Origin: Saccharibacillus sp. CPCC 101409
GTDB lineage: Bacteria; Bacillota; Bacilli; Paenibacillales; Paenibacillaceae
Assembly: GCF_030518235.1 (NCBI RefSeq)
Contig: NZ_JAULSA010000002.1
Coordinates: 124,001 to 188,000, forward strand
Reading direction: 5' to 3'
DNA length: 64,000 nt
Position numbers and translations under genes: made by a program
Notes under the pieces: generated by a model
What the model saw: only the letters and a program-made list of their open reading frames with translations
What the model was told of the DNA's origin: nothing
The model's database searches: none
Shown here: positions 16,832 to 25,737 of the stretch, in pieces
Position numbering within the stretch: position 1 is the stretch's first letter
Layout: every line of letters starts with the position of its first letter

Positions 16832-18763
16832 ATGCGCAAAACCATGCCAAAAACGCCGGATGCGCTGCGCGGATTCGATTACCGGAACGTCGAACTCGGC
16901 GCGGGACACTGGAAACGCCAGCGCGACCAAACGATCGAGACGTATCTGGGCATACCGGACGACGACCTGCTGCATATTTTCCGGCAAAAAGCGGGGCTGC
17001 GTCCGGAAGGGCACGGACTGGCCGGCTGGTACGGCGCGGGAGCGAGCACGTTCGGGCAGAAGCTCGGCGCGTTCGCCAAACTGCACCTCGTCACCGGCGA
17101 CGATCGGTTGAAGCAGAAAGCGCTAAGGCTTGCGGACGGCTGGGCGGAATGCGCGGAAATCTCGGATAAGCTGTACGACCACGATACGTATGTGTACGAC
17201 AAGCTGCTGGGCGGTTTTCTCGACCTGTACGAATACCTGGACTACGGGCGCATTCTGCCGCATTTGTCCCGATTGACGCAAGCCGCGCGGCGGCGTTTCA
17301 AAAAAGATATCAAGCGCGACGGGCTCCAGGACCGCGAGCTGTGGAGCAATCGTATGATCGAATGGTATACGCTGCCGGAGAATCTGTACCGCGCTTATCT
17401 GCTGACCGGAGACGAAGATTTTGCCGATTTCGCGCGAGAATGGGATTACGCTTATCTGTGGGACAAGCTGCTGGACGGAGACTTCCGCATCGGGCCGCGC
17501 CACGCGTACAGCCAGGTGAACAGTCTGTCCAGCGCGGCGCGGGCGTACGAAGCGACGGGCGACGAGCGCTACCTGAACGCGATGAAGATCGCGTACGACG
17601 AGATTACGGCGAAGCATACCTTCGCGACCGGCGGCTACGGGCCGGCGGAGTGTTTGTTCGCCGATGCGGAAGGCTATCTCGGCGATTCGCTCAAGTCGAC
17701 CTGGGACGCTTCGCGCTCCAGCCTGACCTACACCAACTTTACCGGCAATGAAGTGACGCGCGACGATACCTGGGGCAGCTGCGAAGTGTCCTGCTGCGCC
17801 TGGGCGGTGTTCAAGCTGTGCCATTATCTGCTGCGGTTTACGGGCGAAGCGAAATACGGGGAGTGGGCGGAGCGGATGCTGTACAACGGCACCGGCGCGC
17901 AGCTTCCCGTCGAGCCCGGCGGCAAAGTGATGTATTACGCCAATTACTTCCTCGACGGCGGCATCAAAACGACCGAAGACCGCCGCCTGCAGGAAGGCGG
18001 TCAATCGTTCGAATGGCAGTGCTGCACCGGCACCTTCCCGCAGGATGTGGCGGAATACGCCAATATGCTGTATTACCGGGACGAAGGCGGGCTGTACGTC
18101 TCGCAGTATTTGCCGTCGCGCGTGAGCTGGAACGTCGGAGAAACGCAGGTGGAGCTGCGCAACGAATCGGCGTTTCCGGAAAACGAAGCTCCGATCGTGC
18201 TGACGATCGGGATCGGAGAGACCGTGAGCGCAGGCGGCGCGGACGAAGCGCCGCGCAGCGCGGACAGGTACGCCGCGTTCGCGCTGCGTCTGCGCATCCC
18301 GTCCTGGGCGGACGAGCGCAGCGTACTGCGCATAAACGGCGAACGCCAGGATGCGGCGCTTGCGCCCGGACAATGGGCCGTGCTGGACCGTAAGTGGCGG
18401 GACGGCGACCGGATCGAACTGGACCTGCCGTTCGCGCTGAAGTTCAAACCGGTAGACGCGGCGAATCCGGAGATCGCGGCGCTGACCTACGGCCCGCTCG
18501 TACTGGCGGCGGACGCCATGACCCGCTTCGTCGGCGACGCCGAAGAACCGGCGGACTGGATCTCTCCGCTGCCTGCATCGGAGAACAACGAGCCGTACCG
18601 GTTCGAAACACGCCCGGGCCATGTCGCCGGCTACGACCACCTGACGCGAACGTTCACCCCCTACTACCGCATCCCCGCGATGCGCTGGTACTACATGTAC
18701 AATCGGATCACCGCCAAAGAAGACCGCAGAGTCGGCCATACGGACGGGGAAGAACCCGGTTGA
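16832..18763 (+). CDS. DUF1680 (GH127-like) glycoside hydrolase
   Basis: 643 aa, no signal peptide, so cytoplasmic. The N-terminal two thirds is an (alpha/alpha)-barrel of the beta-L-arabinofuranosidase family, the rest beta-sandwich. In HypBA1-type enzymes zinc is held by Glu, Cys and a Cys-Cys pair, with one Cys as nucleophile. Here the Cys pair is C397-C398 in EWQCCTGTFPQ, but the first motif reads C317-E318-V-S-C321-C322, with Cys three rather than two residues after Glu as in the other two DUF1680 proteins of the window. It may belong to a separate subfamily with another substrate. It closes the transporter operon. Confidence 0.85.
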   Translation: MRKTMPKTPDALRGFDYRNVELGAGHWKRQRDQTIETYLGIPDDDLLHIFRQKAGLRPEGHGLAGWYGAGASTFGQKLGAFAKLHLVTGDDRLKQKALRLADGWAECAEISDKLYDHDTYVYDKLLGGFLDLYEYLDYGRILPHLSRLTQAARRRFKKDIKRDGLQDRELWSNRMIEWYTLPENLYRAYLLTGDEDFADFAREWDYAYLWDKLLDGDFRIGPRHAYSQVNSLSSAARAYEATGDERYLNAMKIAYDEITAKHTFATGGYGPAECLFADAEGYLGDSLKSTWDASRSSLTYTNFTGNEVTRDDTWGSCEVSCCAWAVFKLCHYLLRFTGEAKYGEWAERMLYNGTGAQLPVEPGGKVMYYANYFLDGGIKTTEDRRLQEGGQSFEWQCCTGTFPQDVAEYANMLYYRDEGGLYVSQYLPSRVSWNVGETQVELRNESAFPENEAPIVLTIGIGETVSAGGADEAPRSADRYAAFALRLRIPSWADERSVLRINGERQDAALAPGQWAVLDRKWRDGDRIELDLPFALKFKPVDAANPEIAALTYGPLVLAADAMTRFVGDAEEPADWISPLPASENNEPYRFETRPGHVAGYDHLTRTFTPYYRIPAMRWYYMYNRITAKEDRRVGHTDGEEPG

Positions 18764-18813
18764 GGAGCGTTGGCAGCCGTTTCATCCAGCCGTAATGCGC
18801 CTGCGAAACATAA

Positions 18814-18849
18814 GCGGCCTTTCCCTGAAAAATTTCAGGGAAAGGCCGC
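18814..18849 (+). terminator. Perfect inverted repeat after the DUF1680 gene
   Basis: 17-bp arms (18814-18830 and 18833-18849) with a 2-nt loop: GCGGCCTTTCCCTGAAA and its exact complement. There is no T tract on either side, so it may be a factor-assisted terminator or mRNA 3' stabiliser between convergent genes. Confidence 0.55.
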
Positions 18850-18866
18850 CGTACTGAGAACAGACC

Positions 18867-19157
18867 TTATTTTAATCGTTCTTCGGCAGTCTTATAAACC
18901 TTTTTCTTATCTCGCTTTCCGATAACTACAATCTGAATCAATTGTATCGTTCCTTCAACTTCCCTGAAAATGATTCGAAGACCCATTTTTTTGTGTTTCA
19001 ATTTATTGCACTGTGACAAATTGCCGTGAAGCGATTCGCCGGCTTCCATTCCTCTACCCTTGATCCGGTTTATGGCTTTATCGACAAAGATTTTTTGGCT
19101 GCCGTCAAGATCTTCGTAATCCGCTTTTGAATACTCGGTCCATTCAATCTCATACAA
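18867..19157 (-). CDS. RelE/ParE family toxin (Txe/YoeB-like)
   Basis: 96 aa starting at TTG 19157, three bases after the antitoxin stop; no in-frame ATG exists near the start. The sequence begins MYEIEWTEYSKADYEDLDGS and contains HGNLSQCNKLKHKKMGLRII and a Lys-rich end, as in RelE-fold mRNA-cleaving toxins. The fold assignment rests on length, pattern and pairing. The island is clearly richer in A+T than its neighbours, which suggests it was acquired. Confidence 0.8.
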   Translation of the reverse strand: MYEIEWTEYSKADYEDLDGSQKIFVDKAINRIKGRGMEAGESLHGNLSQCNKLKHKKMGLRIIFREVEGTIQLIQIVVIGKRDKKKVYKTAEERLK

Positions 19158-19160
19158 CGA

Positions 19161-19481
19161 TCATTCCCACCCGTCTTCTTCATCGATAACAGTGAATTCG
19201 GTTGCGGTCGTACCCCGCACTTCCTCATCTGAAAAGGTGGAAATGTTTTGAGTCAGCAGCCGTTTTTCAGCAATCAAATCCGCTAATTGTTCGTAGAGAT
19301 CTTCTATTTCCCGATTCAAAGACTCGTATTGTTTTTGAGTAATCATAACGCCGGCAATTTTTTCGCGATTAAACACGTAAACGCCGGCCGCTTCTTGAGC
19401 CGCTTTTTCAAAAACTTCCATAGGCGAACGTTTCACATCCGAAATCGAGGTAGTCGGAATATCGAGTATTCTCATTCCCAT
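19161..19481 (-). CDS. Phd/YefM-type antitoxin
   Basis: 106 aa. The N-terminus MRILDIPTTSISDVKRSPMEVFEKA and VFNREKIAGVMITQKQYESL match the Phd/YefM DNA-binding fold; the acidic C-terminus (DEEVRGTTATEFTVIDEEDG) would wrap the toxin. AAGGAGC lies 8 nt before the ATG. It is first in the operon, directly downstream of a large palindrome that is probably its own operator. Confidence 0.85.
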   Translation of the reverse strand: MGMRILDIPTTSISDVKRSPMEVFEKAAQEAAGVYVFNREKIAGVMITQKQYESLNREIEDLYEQLADLIAEKRLLTQNISTFSDEEVRGTTATEFTVIDEEDGWE

Positions 19482-19500
19482 TTCATCAGCTCCTTTATTT

Positions 19501-19557
19501 AAATTTATTATAAGACTTTTAAAAAGCTTTTAAAAGTCTTTTTCGCGCAATAAATTT
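19501..19557 (-). promoter_or_regulatory. Nested palindrome, probable toxin-antitoxin operator
   Basis: Inner arms AAGACTTTTAAAA (19512-19524) and TTTTAAAAGTCTT (19528-19540) are perfect around AGC. Outer arms AAATTTATT (19501-19509) and AATAAATTT (19549-19557) are also perfect. It begins 20 bp upstream of the antitoxin start. Phd/YefM antitoxins repress their own promoters at such palindromes. Confidence 0.7.
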
Positions 19558-19642
19558 AAAAGATTTAAAGTTATATGGATCATTATGAGTGATTAAAGCA
19601 AGGTTTTAAACGAATCATTCTGTATATAATGAGTGCTTTTCT

Positions 19643-20602
19643 TCACTTTGCCACCGTCTCCACAGGCTTCGCCGAAGCCTGAACTTCGCCTTCGTGCACA
19701 TCGTATAAGACCCGCGCCAGCAGGTGCTGGCCGTAATTGCCGAAGTGCCGGCCGAACAGCGTCAATCCGCGTTTGTTCACCGGCCCGTCCGTTACCGCGA
19801 TCCGAAACGTCAGCTCGCTCCGGTAATCGAGCCGGATATCCCGAAGCGTCGTGTCCGAGATGCGGCAGCCGTCGATAAAGCTGCCTTCGCCGTTGATGCG
19901 AATCAGCTTGAGCATGCCGTACTGATTGAGATGCGGCGGCCACCAGTCGGGATTGAACGTGCCGCGCACGTCGCCGAAATCGCCGGGGCTGGTCCAGCAG
20001 CCCAGTTCGATGCCGTTGATCGAGAAGTAAATATCCGACGGATAGTGATTATTGTAGCCCGGCGCTTCCGAGCCGATTTCCAGCGACAGCTGGATCTCGC
20101 GGAAGCTGTGGTTGGCTTTGAGATAATTCGGAATCCGGTATTCGACGAAGCCTTCCGCCAGCCAGATCATTTCGGCGTGAATCCGCTGCGGATCGGCAAA
20201 GTAGCGCGGATCGTCGAAATCGCCGATAATGCTGTCCTTGGTGGACAAACCGCACGTCGGCAGCGCTTTGTAGTCGCTGTAATGGCCAACCTGGATTTCC
20301 ACCTCGTACAGATTGTCCGCGTCTTTGCTTTTGAGATCGACCATCAGCTTGTCTTTGTTGAGATAGCACAATTTTTGCAGGCCATGCTTGCCGCCCGCCG
20401 TGCGGATCTCGATCAGTCCGCTTTCCTCCAGCTTTTTGACGTGCAGCGTAATCGCGCCGTTGCTGAGCTTCAGCCGCCGCGCGAGCTCGTTCAGGTTGAG
20501 TTCTTCGCTGCCGGCCAGCAGCTCCAGGATCTGAATCCGGATTTCGGAACTCAGCGCTTTGAAAATATCGATCCCGCTCATCAGGTCTTTGATATAGATC
20601 AC
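19643..20602 (-). CDS. ArsR family (winged helix) regulator with C-terminal ligand domain
   Basis: 319 aa from the GTG at 20602, with AAAGGAAG 6 nt upstream; an in-frame ATG eight codons in is an alternative. Residues 8-80 are an ArsR winged helix (FKALSSEIRIQILELLAGSE, LNELARRLKLSNGAITLHVKK). The remaining 230 residues are unlike metal-sensing ArsR proteins and contain many aromatic residues (CWTSPGDFGDVRGTFNPDWW), consistent with a sugar-sensing domain. It is divergent from the second sugar transporter and probably controls it. Confidence 0.85.
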   Translation of the reverse strand: MIYIKDLMSGIDIFKALSSEIRIQILELLAGSEELNLNELARRLKLSNGAITLHVKKLEESGLIEIRTAGGKHGLQKLCYLNKDKLMVDLKSKDADNLYEVEIQVGHYSDYKALPTCGLSTKDSIIGDFDDPRYFADPQRIHAEMIWLAEGFVEYRIPNYLKANHSFREIQLSLEIGSEAPGYNNHYPSDIYFSINGIELGCWTSPGDFGDVRGTFNPDWWPPHLNQYGMLKLIRINGEGSFIDGCRISDTTLRDIRLDYRSELTFRIAVTDGPVNKRGLTLFGRHFGNYGQHLLARVLYDVHEGEVQASAKPVETVAK

Positions 20603-21105
20603 AGGCAGCTTCCTTTCTGTCCGAGAAGGGTTCTGAAACGCTTTTCTATTTTAGAATAGTATAAAAGTAAAGCCGCGAAAAGCATAAGTTATCCAAACAA
20701 AAAATAAAAAATGTAAAATTAAAGGAATAAACTATCCAGAAAGGCTTGTTTAATTCAAATAAAACTAAAATAAATGATATTATAAAAAGGGAACGTATGA
20801 TCGTTTAAGTTGGAATAAAAATCTATAATGACTTGCTTTGTTCCTGTATAAGTTTAAATTTAGGAGTTTACAAGGTGAAATCCATATGTTATTTTATTCC
20901 TGCAAGCGGATACATTTAGTTTTTATTGAATTATTTTATATTAATCTAAAACAAAAGAAAGGAGCAGCCGGCCCGCGAAAACGCGCGAAAAAACAGCCGC
21001 AGCTTTTGTAACTCGCGCATACATAAAACAAACGAAGAAGCGGACGGAATCCGGGCGGTTTATGGAGCAAATCGACAGCCAAACTTATTTTCGGGAGGGT
21101 CAATC
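20603..21105. promoter_or_regulatory. AT-rich divergent control region, ArsR / second sugar transporter
   Basis: About 500 bp, much richer in A+T than the flanking genes. A small palindrome CTATTTTAGAATAG (20646-20659) lies 44 bp before the ArsR start and may be its operator. A possible plus-strand promoter is TTCAAA (20754-20759), 18 bp, TATTAT (20778-20783). No small open frame with a ribosome binding site is convincing. The long leader before the gene at 21106 could carry further control signals. Confidence 0.5.
20901..20914 (+). promoter_or_regulatory. Weak cre-like site (CcpA)
   Basis: TGCAAGCGGATACA matches 12 of 14 positions of TGWAANCGNTNWCA. It lies downstream of the possible promoter and 192 bp before the binding-protein gene. 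Confidence 0.4.
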
Positions 21106-22449
21106 ATGATCAAAAAAGGATTCATCGTACTGACGCTGTGCGCGCTGCTGCTCGCTCTGGCGGGATGCGGAAAAAGTACGTCTTCTTCTGCAACCGGCGC
21201 CGCGGGCGAAAAGTCCGTGATCGACGCCGGAGCCGGCGAGAATGCGACCGAGCTGTCCTACTGGACGTTCGTCGAGCTGCACGGGAAATTTTTCGAAGAC
21301 ATGCTGGCCAAGTGGAACGAGAAGAATCCGGACCGGCAGATCAAGCTGAACGTCACGGTTATGCCGTACGACGATATGCACAACAAGCTGTCGATCGCGC
21401 TGCAAACCGGCACGGGCGCGCCGGATATCGCGGATATCGAGATCGGCAAATTCCCGGATTTCCTCAAAGGCACCCCGCAGCTCGAATCGCTGAACGACGT
21501 GATCGAGCCGTACAAAGACACCATCGTGCCTTCGCAGCTCGACCTGTACAGCAAAGACGGCCAGGTCTACGGAGCCACCACCCACGTCGGCGCTTCGGTC
21601 GCTTTTTACAATACCGAGATTCTGGACGAAGCGGGCGTGGACTACAAAACGATCGAAACCTGGGACGACTTCAAAAAAGCCGGCATGCAGGTCTACGAGA
21701 AAACGGGCAAATACATGGGCACCGCCGATACAAGCGCCAACTGGCAAACGTCGATGATGCTGGCGCAGCAGAAATCCGATTACACCGACGCCTCCGGCAA
21801 GCCGCAGATCAATTCGCCGGAAATGCTGAAAGGCCTGACCGTGCTTAAAGATCTTCAAGACAACAACGTGATCGCCACGATCGCGGGCGGACAGCCGGAT
21901 ACGGAAGAAGCGTACGGCGAGTTCAATTCCGGCAATTATGCAACCGCCTTCATGCCGCTGTGGGAAATGTCGCGCTATACCAACTACATGCCGGATCTCA
22001 AAGGCAAGATCGCGATCGGGCCGATTCCGGTGATCGAGAAAGGCATGCCGAGATCGTACGGAGGCGGCGGCACCGGCACGGTCGTGACTAAAACGGCCAA
22101 AGACGTACAGCTCGCCAAAGAATTCGTCGCTTACGCCAAGCTGTCCGAAGAAGGCAATATCGCGATCTGGGACACGCTGGGCTTCGACCCGGTCAATATG
22201 GCGGTGTGGGATATGGAAGACGTGACGCACAATCCGGACAACGAATTCGTGCAGTACTTCGAGAACAATCCGTTCGACGTACTGAACGAGATCAAGGATG
22301 AAATCCAGCTGATCAAATCGACGGAAGCGTCGCCTACCATCAACAACGTGCTGAATACCGTGACGCTGAACGAAATCTTCGAAGACGGCAAAGACATCAA
22401 GCAGGCGCTGGACGACGCGCAGGCCCAGGTCGAGCAGGATCTTCAATAA
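21106..22449 (+). CDS. Sugar-binding lipoprotein of an ABC transporter (family 1 type)
   Basis: 447 aa. The signal peptide ends in LLALAGC near residue 21. The mature protein starts with a Ser/Ala-rich tether and then ATELSYWTFVELHGKFFEDM, a pattern of CUT1 binding proteins such as AraN/MsmE. GGGAGGG precedes the ATG. Two permeases and a GH43 enzyme follow in the same direction, so an arabino-oligosaccharide substrate is likely but inferred. Confidence 0.9.
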   Translation: MIKKGFIVLTLCALLLALAGCGKSTSSSATGAAGEKSVIDAGAGENATELSYWTFVELHGKFFEDMLAKWNEKNPDRQIKLNVTVMPYDDMHNKLSIALQTGTGAPDIADIEIGKFPDFLKGTPQLESLNDVIEPYKDTIVPSQLDLYSKDGQVYGATTHVGASVAFYNTEILDEAGVDYKTIETWDDFKKAGMQVYEKTGKYMGTADTSANWQTSMMLAQQKSDYTDASGKPQINSPEMLKGLTVLKDLQDNNVIATIAGGQPDTEEAYGEFNSGNYATAFMPLWEMSRYTNYMPDLKGKIAIGPIPVIEKGMPRSYGGGGTGTVVTKTAKDVQLAKEFVAYAKLSEEGNIAIWDTLGFDPVNMAVWDMEDVTHNPDNEFVQYFENNPFDVLNEIKDEIQLIKSTEASPTINNVLNTVTLNEIFEDGKDIKQALDDAQAQVEQDLQ

Positions 22450-22568
22450 CTTCGGCAGCGCCGAACCGGCCTGCGGAAAATTTTCAATCATAACGGGATT
22501 CCGCCTGCCGCGCAGGAGATTTTCGGCCCGCGGCGGCGGTTTTCCGTTCAAAAGAAGGTGCGAAAGCG

Positions 22569-23462
22569 ATGATCAAACGATTCCTGTACTCGCAAAAAGT
22601 GGCTCCCTACGTGTTCGTACTGCCGTTTGTGCTGGTATTCCTGGTGTTCTGGATCTATCCGCTGGGCAGTTCCGTCACGATGAGTTTCCAGAAAATCACG
22701 CTGGGACAGGACGCGCAGTGGGTGGGGCTGGACAATTACACCAAGCTGCTGGGCGACAAAATTTTTCTGAAAGCCGTGATGAACAGCGCGGTGTATATGC
22801 TCTGCACGCTGCTGATCCTGATCCCGCTGCCGATGCTGCTGGCCGTGCTGATCAACAACAAATTTATGTGGGGACGCGAATTTTTCAAATCGTCGCTGTT
22901 CTTCCCCGCGCTGACTTCCGTCGTGGTGGCCGGCACCGTCTTCCGCCTGATGTTCGGGGAGATGGACAGTTCGCTGATCAACAGCTTCCTGGGCTGGTTC
23001 GGCATCGAGCCGGTCAAATTCCTCAAAGGCCAGGTCACGGGCTTTATCGCGCTGCTCGCTCTGGCGACATGGCGCTGGCTCGGGGTCAATATGCTGTACT
23101 TCCTGTCGGGACTCAAAAGTATTCCGGACGATTTCTACGAAGCCGCTTCGATCGACGGAGCTTCGGCCTGGCAGAAATTCCGCATGATTACCATGCCGCT
23201 GCTCAAGCCGACGACGATCTACGTACTGACGATCAGCATCTATGCGGGACTCGCGATGTTTATCGAAAGTCTGATGCTGTGGAACGGCAACAATTCTCCG
23301 AAAAATATCGGCCTGACGATCGTCGGCTACCTGTACCGCCAGGGGATCGAGAAAAGCAATCTCGGTTACGCGGCGGCGGTCGGCATCGTGCTGCTGGTGC
23401 TGGCGATGACGATCAATATGATCCAGCTCGCCTTCTCCGGCCTGTTCAAGAAGGAGGATTGA
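22569..23462 (+). CDS. Sugar ABC transporter permease, CUT1 MalF/AraP type
   Basis: 297 aa, six predicted helices. N-terminal YVFVLPFVLVFLVFWIYPLG and EAA loop YEAASIDGASAWQKFRMITM near residue 193. AGAAGG precedes the ATG. The next permease begins 1 bp after its stop, so the subunits are co-translated. Confidence 0.93.
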   Translation: MIKRFLYSQKVAPYVFVLPFVLVFLVFWIYPLGSSVTMSFQKITLGQDAQWVGLDNYTKLLGDKIFLKAVMNSAVYMLCTLLILIPLPMLLAVLINNKFMWGREFFKSSLFFPALTSVVVAGTVFRLMFGEMDSSLINSFLGWFGIEPVKFLKGQVTGFIALLALATWRWLGVNMLYFLSGLKSIPDDFYEAASIDGASAWQKFRMITMPLLKPTTIYVLTISIYAGLAMFIESLMLWNGNNSPKNIGLTIVGYLYRQGIEKSNLGYAAAVGIVLLVLAMTINMIQLAFSGLFKKED

Positions 23463-23463
23463 C

Positions 23464-24345
23464 ATGAAGAAAGAAGCCGCGCTGAACATGAAAGAAAGTT
23501 CGACGATCCGGGTGAGAAAAGAGCTTCCGCTCAAAATTCTGCTGCTGGTGCTGTTTGTCCTGCTGTGCGGGCTGATCCTCATCCCGTTCTATGCGATCGC
23601 GCTCGCTTCGTTCAAACCCGGCGAAGAACTGATCCGGTACGGGCTGAATTTGAAATTCGATCTGTCCGTGATGAGCCTGAGCAATTATACGTATCTGTTT
23701 ACCGGCGAGCACGCTTATTTTACGTGGTTTTTCAACTCGCTGCTGCTGACCGTGGTCCAGGTGGCGCTCACGTTGATCGTCAGCGCGACGGTGGCTTACG
23801 GATTCTCGGCTTACGAGTTCAAAGGGAAAAACTTTTTGTTTATCTGCGTGCTGCTGATTATGATGGTGCCGTTCGAGATCCTGCTGCTGCCGCTGTACAC
23901 GCTTATTTTCAATCTGCATCTGATGAATACGTACTCGGCGATCGTGCTGCCCGGCATCGCGAGCGCGGCGACGATTTTCTTTTTCCGGCAGTACCTGAGC
24001 GGCATCCCCAAAGAAATCATCGCGGCCGGGCGCGTGGACGGAGCGAGCGAATACGGCATCTATTTGCGGCTGATCCTGCCGATCATGAAGCCGTCGTTCG
24101 CGGCGATGGCGATCCTGAACGGGATGAACAGCTGGAACAACTTCCTGTGGCCGTTTATGGTGCTGAGCGACGAACGCAAATATACGCTGCCGATCGGGCT
24201 CAAAACGCTGCTGACGCCGTACGGCAACAATTACGATCTGCTGATCGTAGGCTCGTTTTTCTCGATTATCCCGATTTTTATTTTGTTTGTGGCGTTCCAG
24301 AAATACTTTATCGACGGGATGACGGCGGGCGCGGTAAAAGGGTAA
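23464..24345 (+). CDS. Sugar ABC transporter permease, CUT1 MalG/AraQ type
   Basis: 293 aa with six predicted helices, EAA loop IAAGRVDGASEYGIYLRLIL near residue 181 and the C-terminal KYFIDGMTAGAVKG of this branch. It pairs with the product of the preceding gene. No ATPase gene lies in the operon. The GH43 gene follows after 39 bp. Confidence 0.93.
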   Translation: MKKEAALNMKESSTIRVRKELPLKILLLVLFVLLCGLILIPFYAIALASFKPGEELIRYGLNLKFDLSVMSLSNYTYLFTGEHAYFTWFFNSLLLTVVQVALTLIVSATVAYGFSAYEFKGKNFLFICVLLIMMVPFEILLLPLYTLIFNLHLMNTYSAIVLPGIASAATIFFFRQYLSGIPKEIIAAGRVDGASEYGIYLRLILPIMKPSFAAMAILNGMNSWNNFLWPFMVLSDERKYTLPIGLKTLLTPYGNNYDLLIVGSFFSIIPIFILFVAFQKYFIDGMTAGAVKG

Positions 24346-24384
24346 AACGGAGGCGCGATTTCACTGGACGAGGAGAGCGATACG

Positions 24385-25359
24385 ATGGATGTATTCGAAG
24401 ATTATGCCAATCCGCTGATCGAGCAGAGGGCGGACCCTTTTATTGTGAAGCACGACGACGGCTATTATTACTTCACGGCGTCGGTGCCGGAATACGACCG
24501 GATCGAGCTGCGTCGTTCCCGCACGCTGGAAGGTCTGCGGACGGCGGAACCCGCGGCGATCTGGCGCAAGCCCGCGGAAGGCCCGATGAGCGCGAATATC
24601 TGGGCGCCGGAGCTGCATCGGATCGACGGGAAGTGGTACGTTTACTTCGCGGCCGCACATACGGCGGAGACCCGAGACGGGCTGTTCGATCATCGCATGT
24701 ACGCGCTGGAGAACGAGTCGGAGAATCCGCTCGAAGGACGGTGGACGGAAAAAGGGCAGGTGATAACGGCCTGGGAGTCGTTTGCGCTGGACGCGACGTC
24801 GTTCGAGCATCGGGGAAAACGGTATTATCTGTGGGCGCAAAAAGACCCGGACATCGAAGGGAATTCCAATCTGTATCTGTCGGAAATGGAAAACGGCTGG
24901 ACGCTCAAAGGCCCGCAGGTCATGATCGCGACGCCGGAATACGAGTGGGAAAAAATCGGGTTTCTCGTCAACGAAGGGCCGGCCGTGCTGATTCGCGGCG
25001 GGAAAGTATGGGTTTCGTTCTCGGCGAGCGCGACCGACCATCATTACTGCATGGGGCTGCTGGCGGCCGACGCGGACGCCGATCTGCTGGACCCCGCTTC
25101 GTGGGCCAAGCTGCCGGAACCGGTATTTCGCACCAGCGAGAAGAACGGGCAGTACGGACCGGGGCACAACAGCTTTACGGTCGGGGAGCACGGGGAAGAC
25201 CTGCTGGTCTACCATGCGCGCAATTACAAGGAGATCGAAGGCGATCCGCTGTACGATCCCAACCGGCATACGCGGGTGCAGCGCTTCGGCTGGAACGAAG
25301 GCGGAACGCCGGAGTTCGGCGCGCCGGTGCCGGATAAGCGGATCGTGGAGAGCCGGTAG
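24385..25359 (+). CDS. GH43 family glycoside hydrolase (arabinofuranosidase/xylosidase type)
   Basis: 324 aa, a full five-bladed propeller without signal peptide, hence cytoplasmic. Candidate catalytic residues are the Asp in RADPFIVKH (residue 15 region, general base), the Asp in ALDATSFEH (pKa modulator) and the Glu in VNEGPAVL (general acid). NIWAPELH is the family hallmark. It would release terminal L-arabinofuranose (or xylose) from imported oligosaccharides. GAGGAG precedes the ATG; it ends the transporter operon. Confidence 0.92.
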   Translation: MDVFEDYANPLIEQRADPFIVKHDDGYYYFTASVPEYDRIELRRSRTLEGLRTAEPAAIWRKPAEGPMSANIWAPELHRIDGKWYVYFAAAHTAETRDGLFDHRMYALENESENPLEGRWTEKGQVITAWESFALDATSFEHRGKRYYLWAQKDPDIEGNSNLYLSEMENGWTLKGPQVMIATPEYEWEKIGFLVNEGPAVLIRGGKVWVSFSASATDHHYCMGLLAADADADLLDPASWAKLPEPVFRTSEKNGQYGPGHNSFTVGEHGEDLLVYHARNYKEIEGDPLYDPNRHTRVQRFGWNEGGTPEFGAPVPDKRIVESR

Positions 25360-25449
25360 AAGACAGCATACGAAAAGGGCCGGAAAACTAAAACGAGCGG
25401 CAAGGCGAAGGGGCGAGTCCATCATGACGGACTTGACCGGACGAAGCTA

Positions 25450-25639
25450 AAATAGCTGCATATAGCCCCTTATTCAGGCTTAATCTTGCGTTTTCGAGAA
25501 AATAACGACGCTCATACATTTATTTCGAGCTTTTTCGCTTCGATTCAGCTTTTGGCGCCCGAATAATTGCACCTGCGCCTCTATTTGAATAAACCGAAGC
25601 GTTTCGCCCGAAATAAGTGTACCTGCGCCGCTATTTTCT
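25450..25639 (+). repeat. Intergenic repeat, family B copy 1
   Basis: About 190 bp that matches the reverse complement of 61567-61756 over nearly its whole length. Four 26-nt units start with AATA and end with TATT (for example the unit at 25614 reading AAATAAGTGTACCTGCGCCG, then CTATTT), spaced about 50 bp centre to centre. A shorter upstream block (ACTAAAACGAGCGGCAAGGC near 25387) is also shared. Non-coding. Confidence 0.85.
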
Positions 25640-25673
25640 GTTTGAAACCTTACCCGGATTTTTGGACATACTA

Positions 25674-25719
25674 AGAACCTTCGGTTCCGCCGCTTTGCGC
25701 GGGGAAGCGAAGGTTCTTT
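25674..25719. terminator. Hairpin between convergent GH43 and DUF1680 genes
   Basis: AGAACCTTCG (25674-25683) and CGAAGGTTCT (25708-25717) are perfectly complementary. The T tract is short on both strands. Its position between convergent genes suggests a bidirectional terminator. Confidence 0.6.
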
Positions 25720-25737
25720 GTGCGAATCAAAAAGCGC

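Noticed and set aside
25450-25639. Family B units considered as a CRISPR array
   Set aside because: The units are only loosely alike, too few, and the intervening parts are themselves conserved between copies; no cas gene is present.
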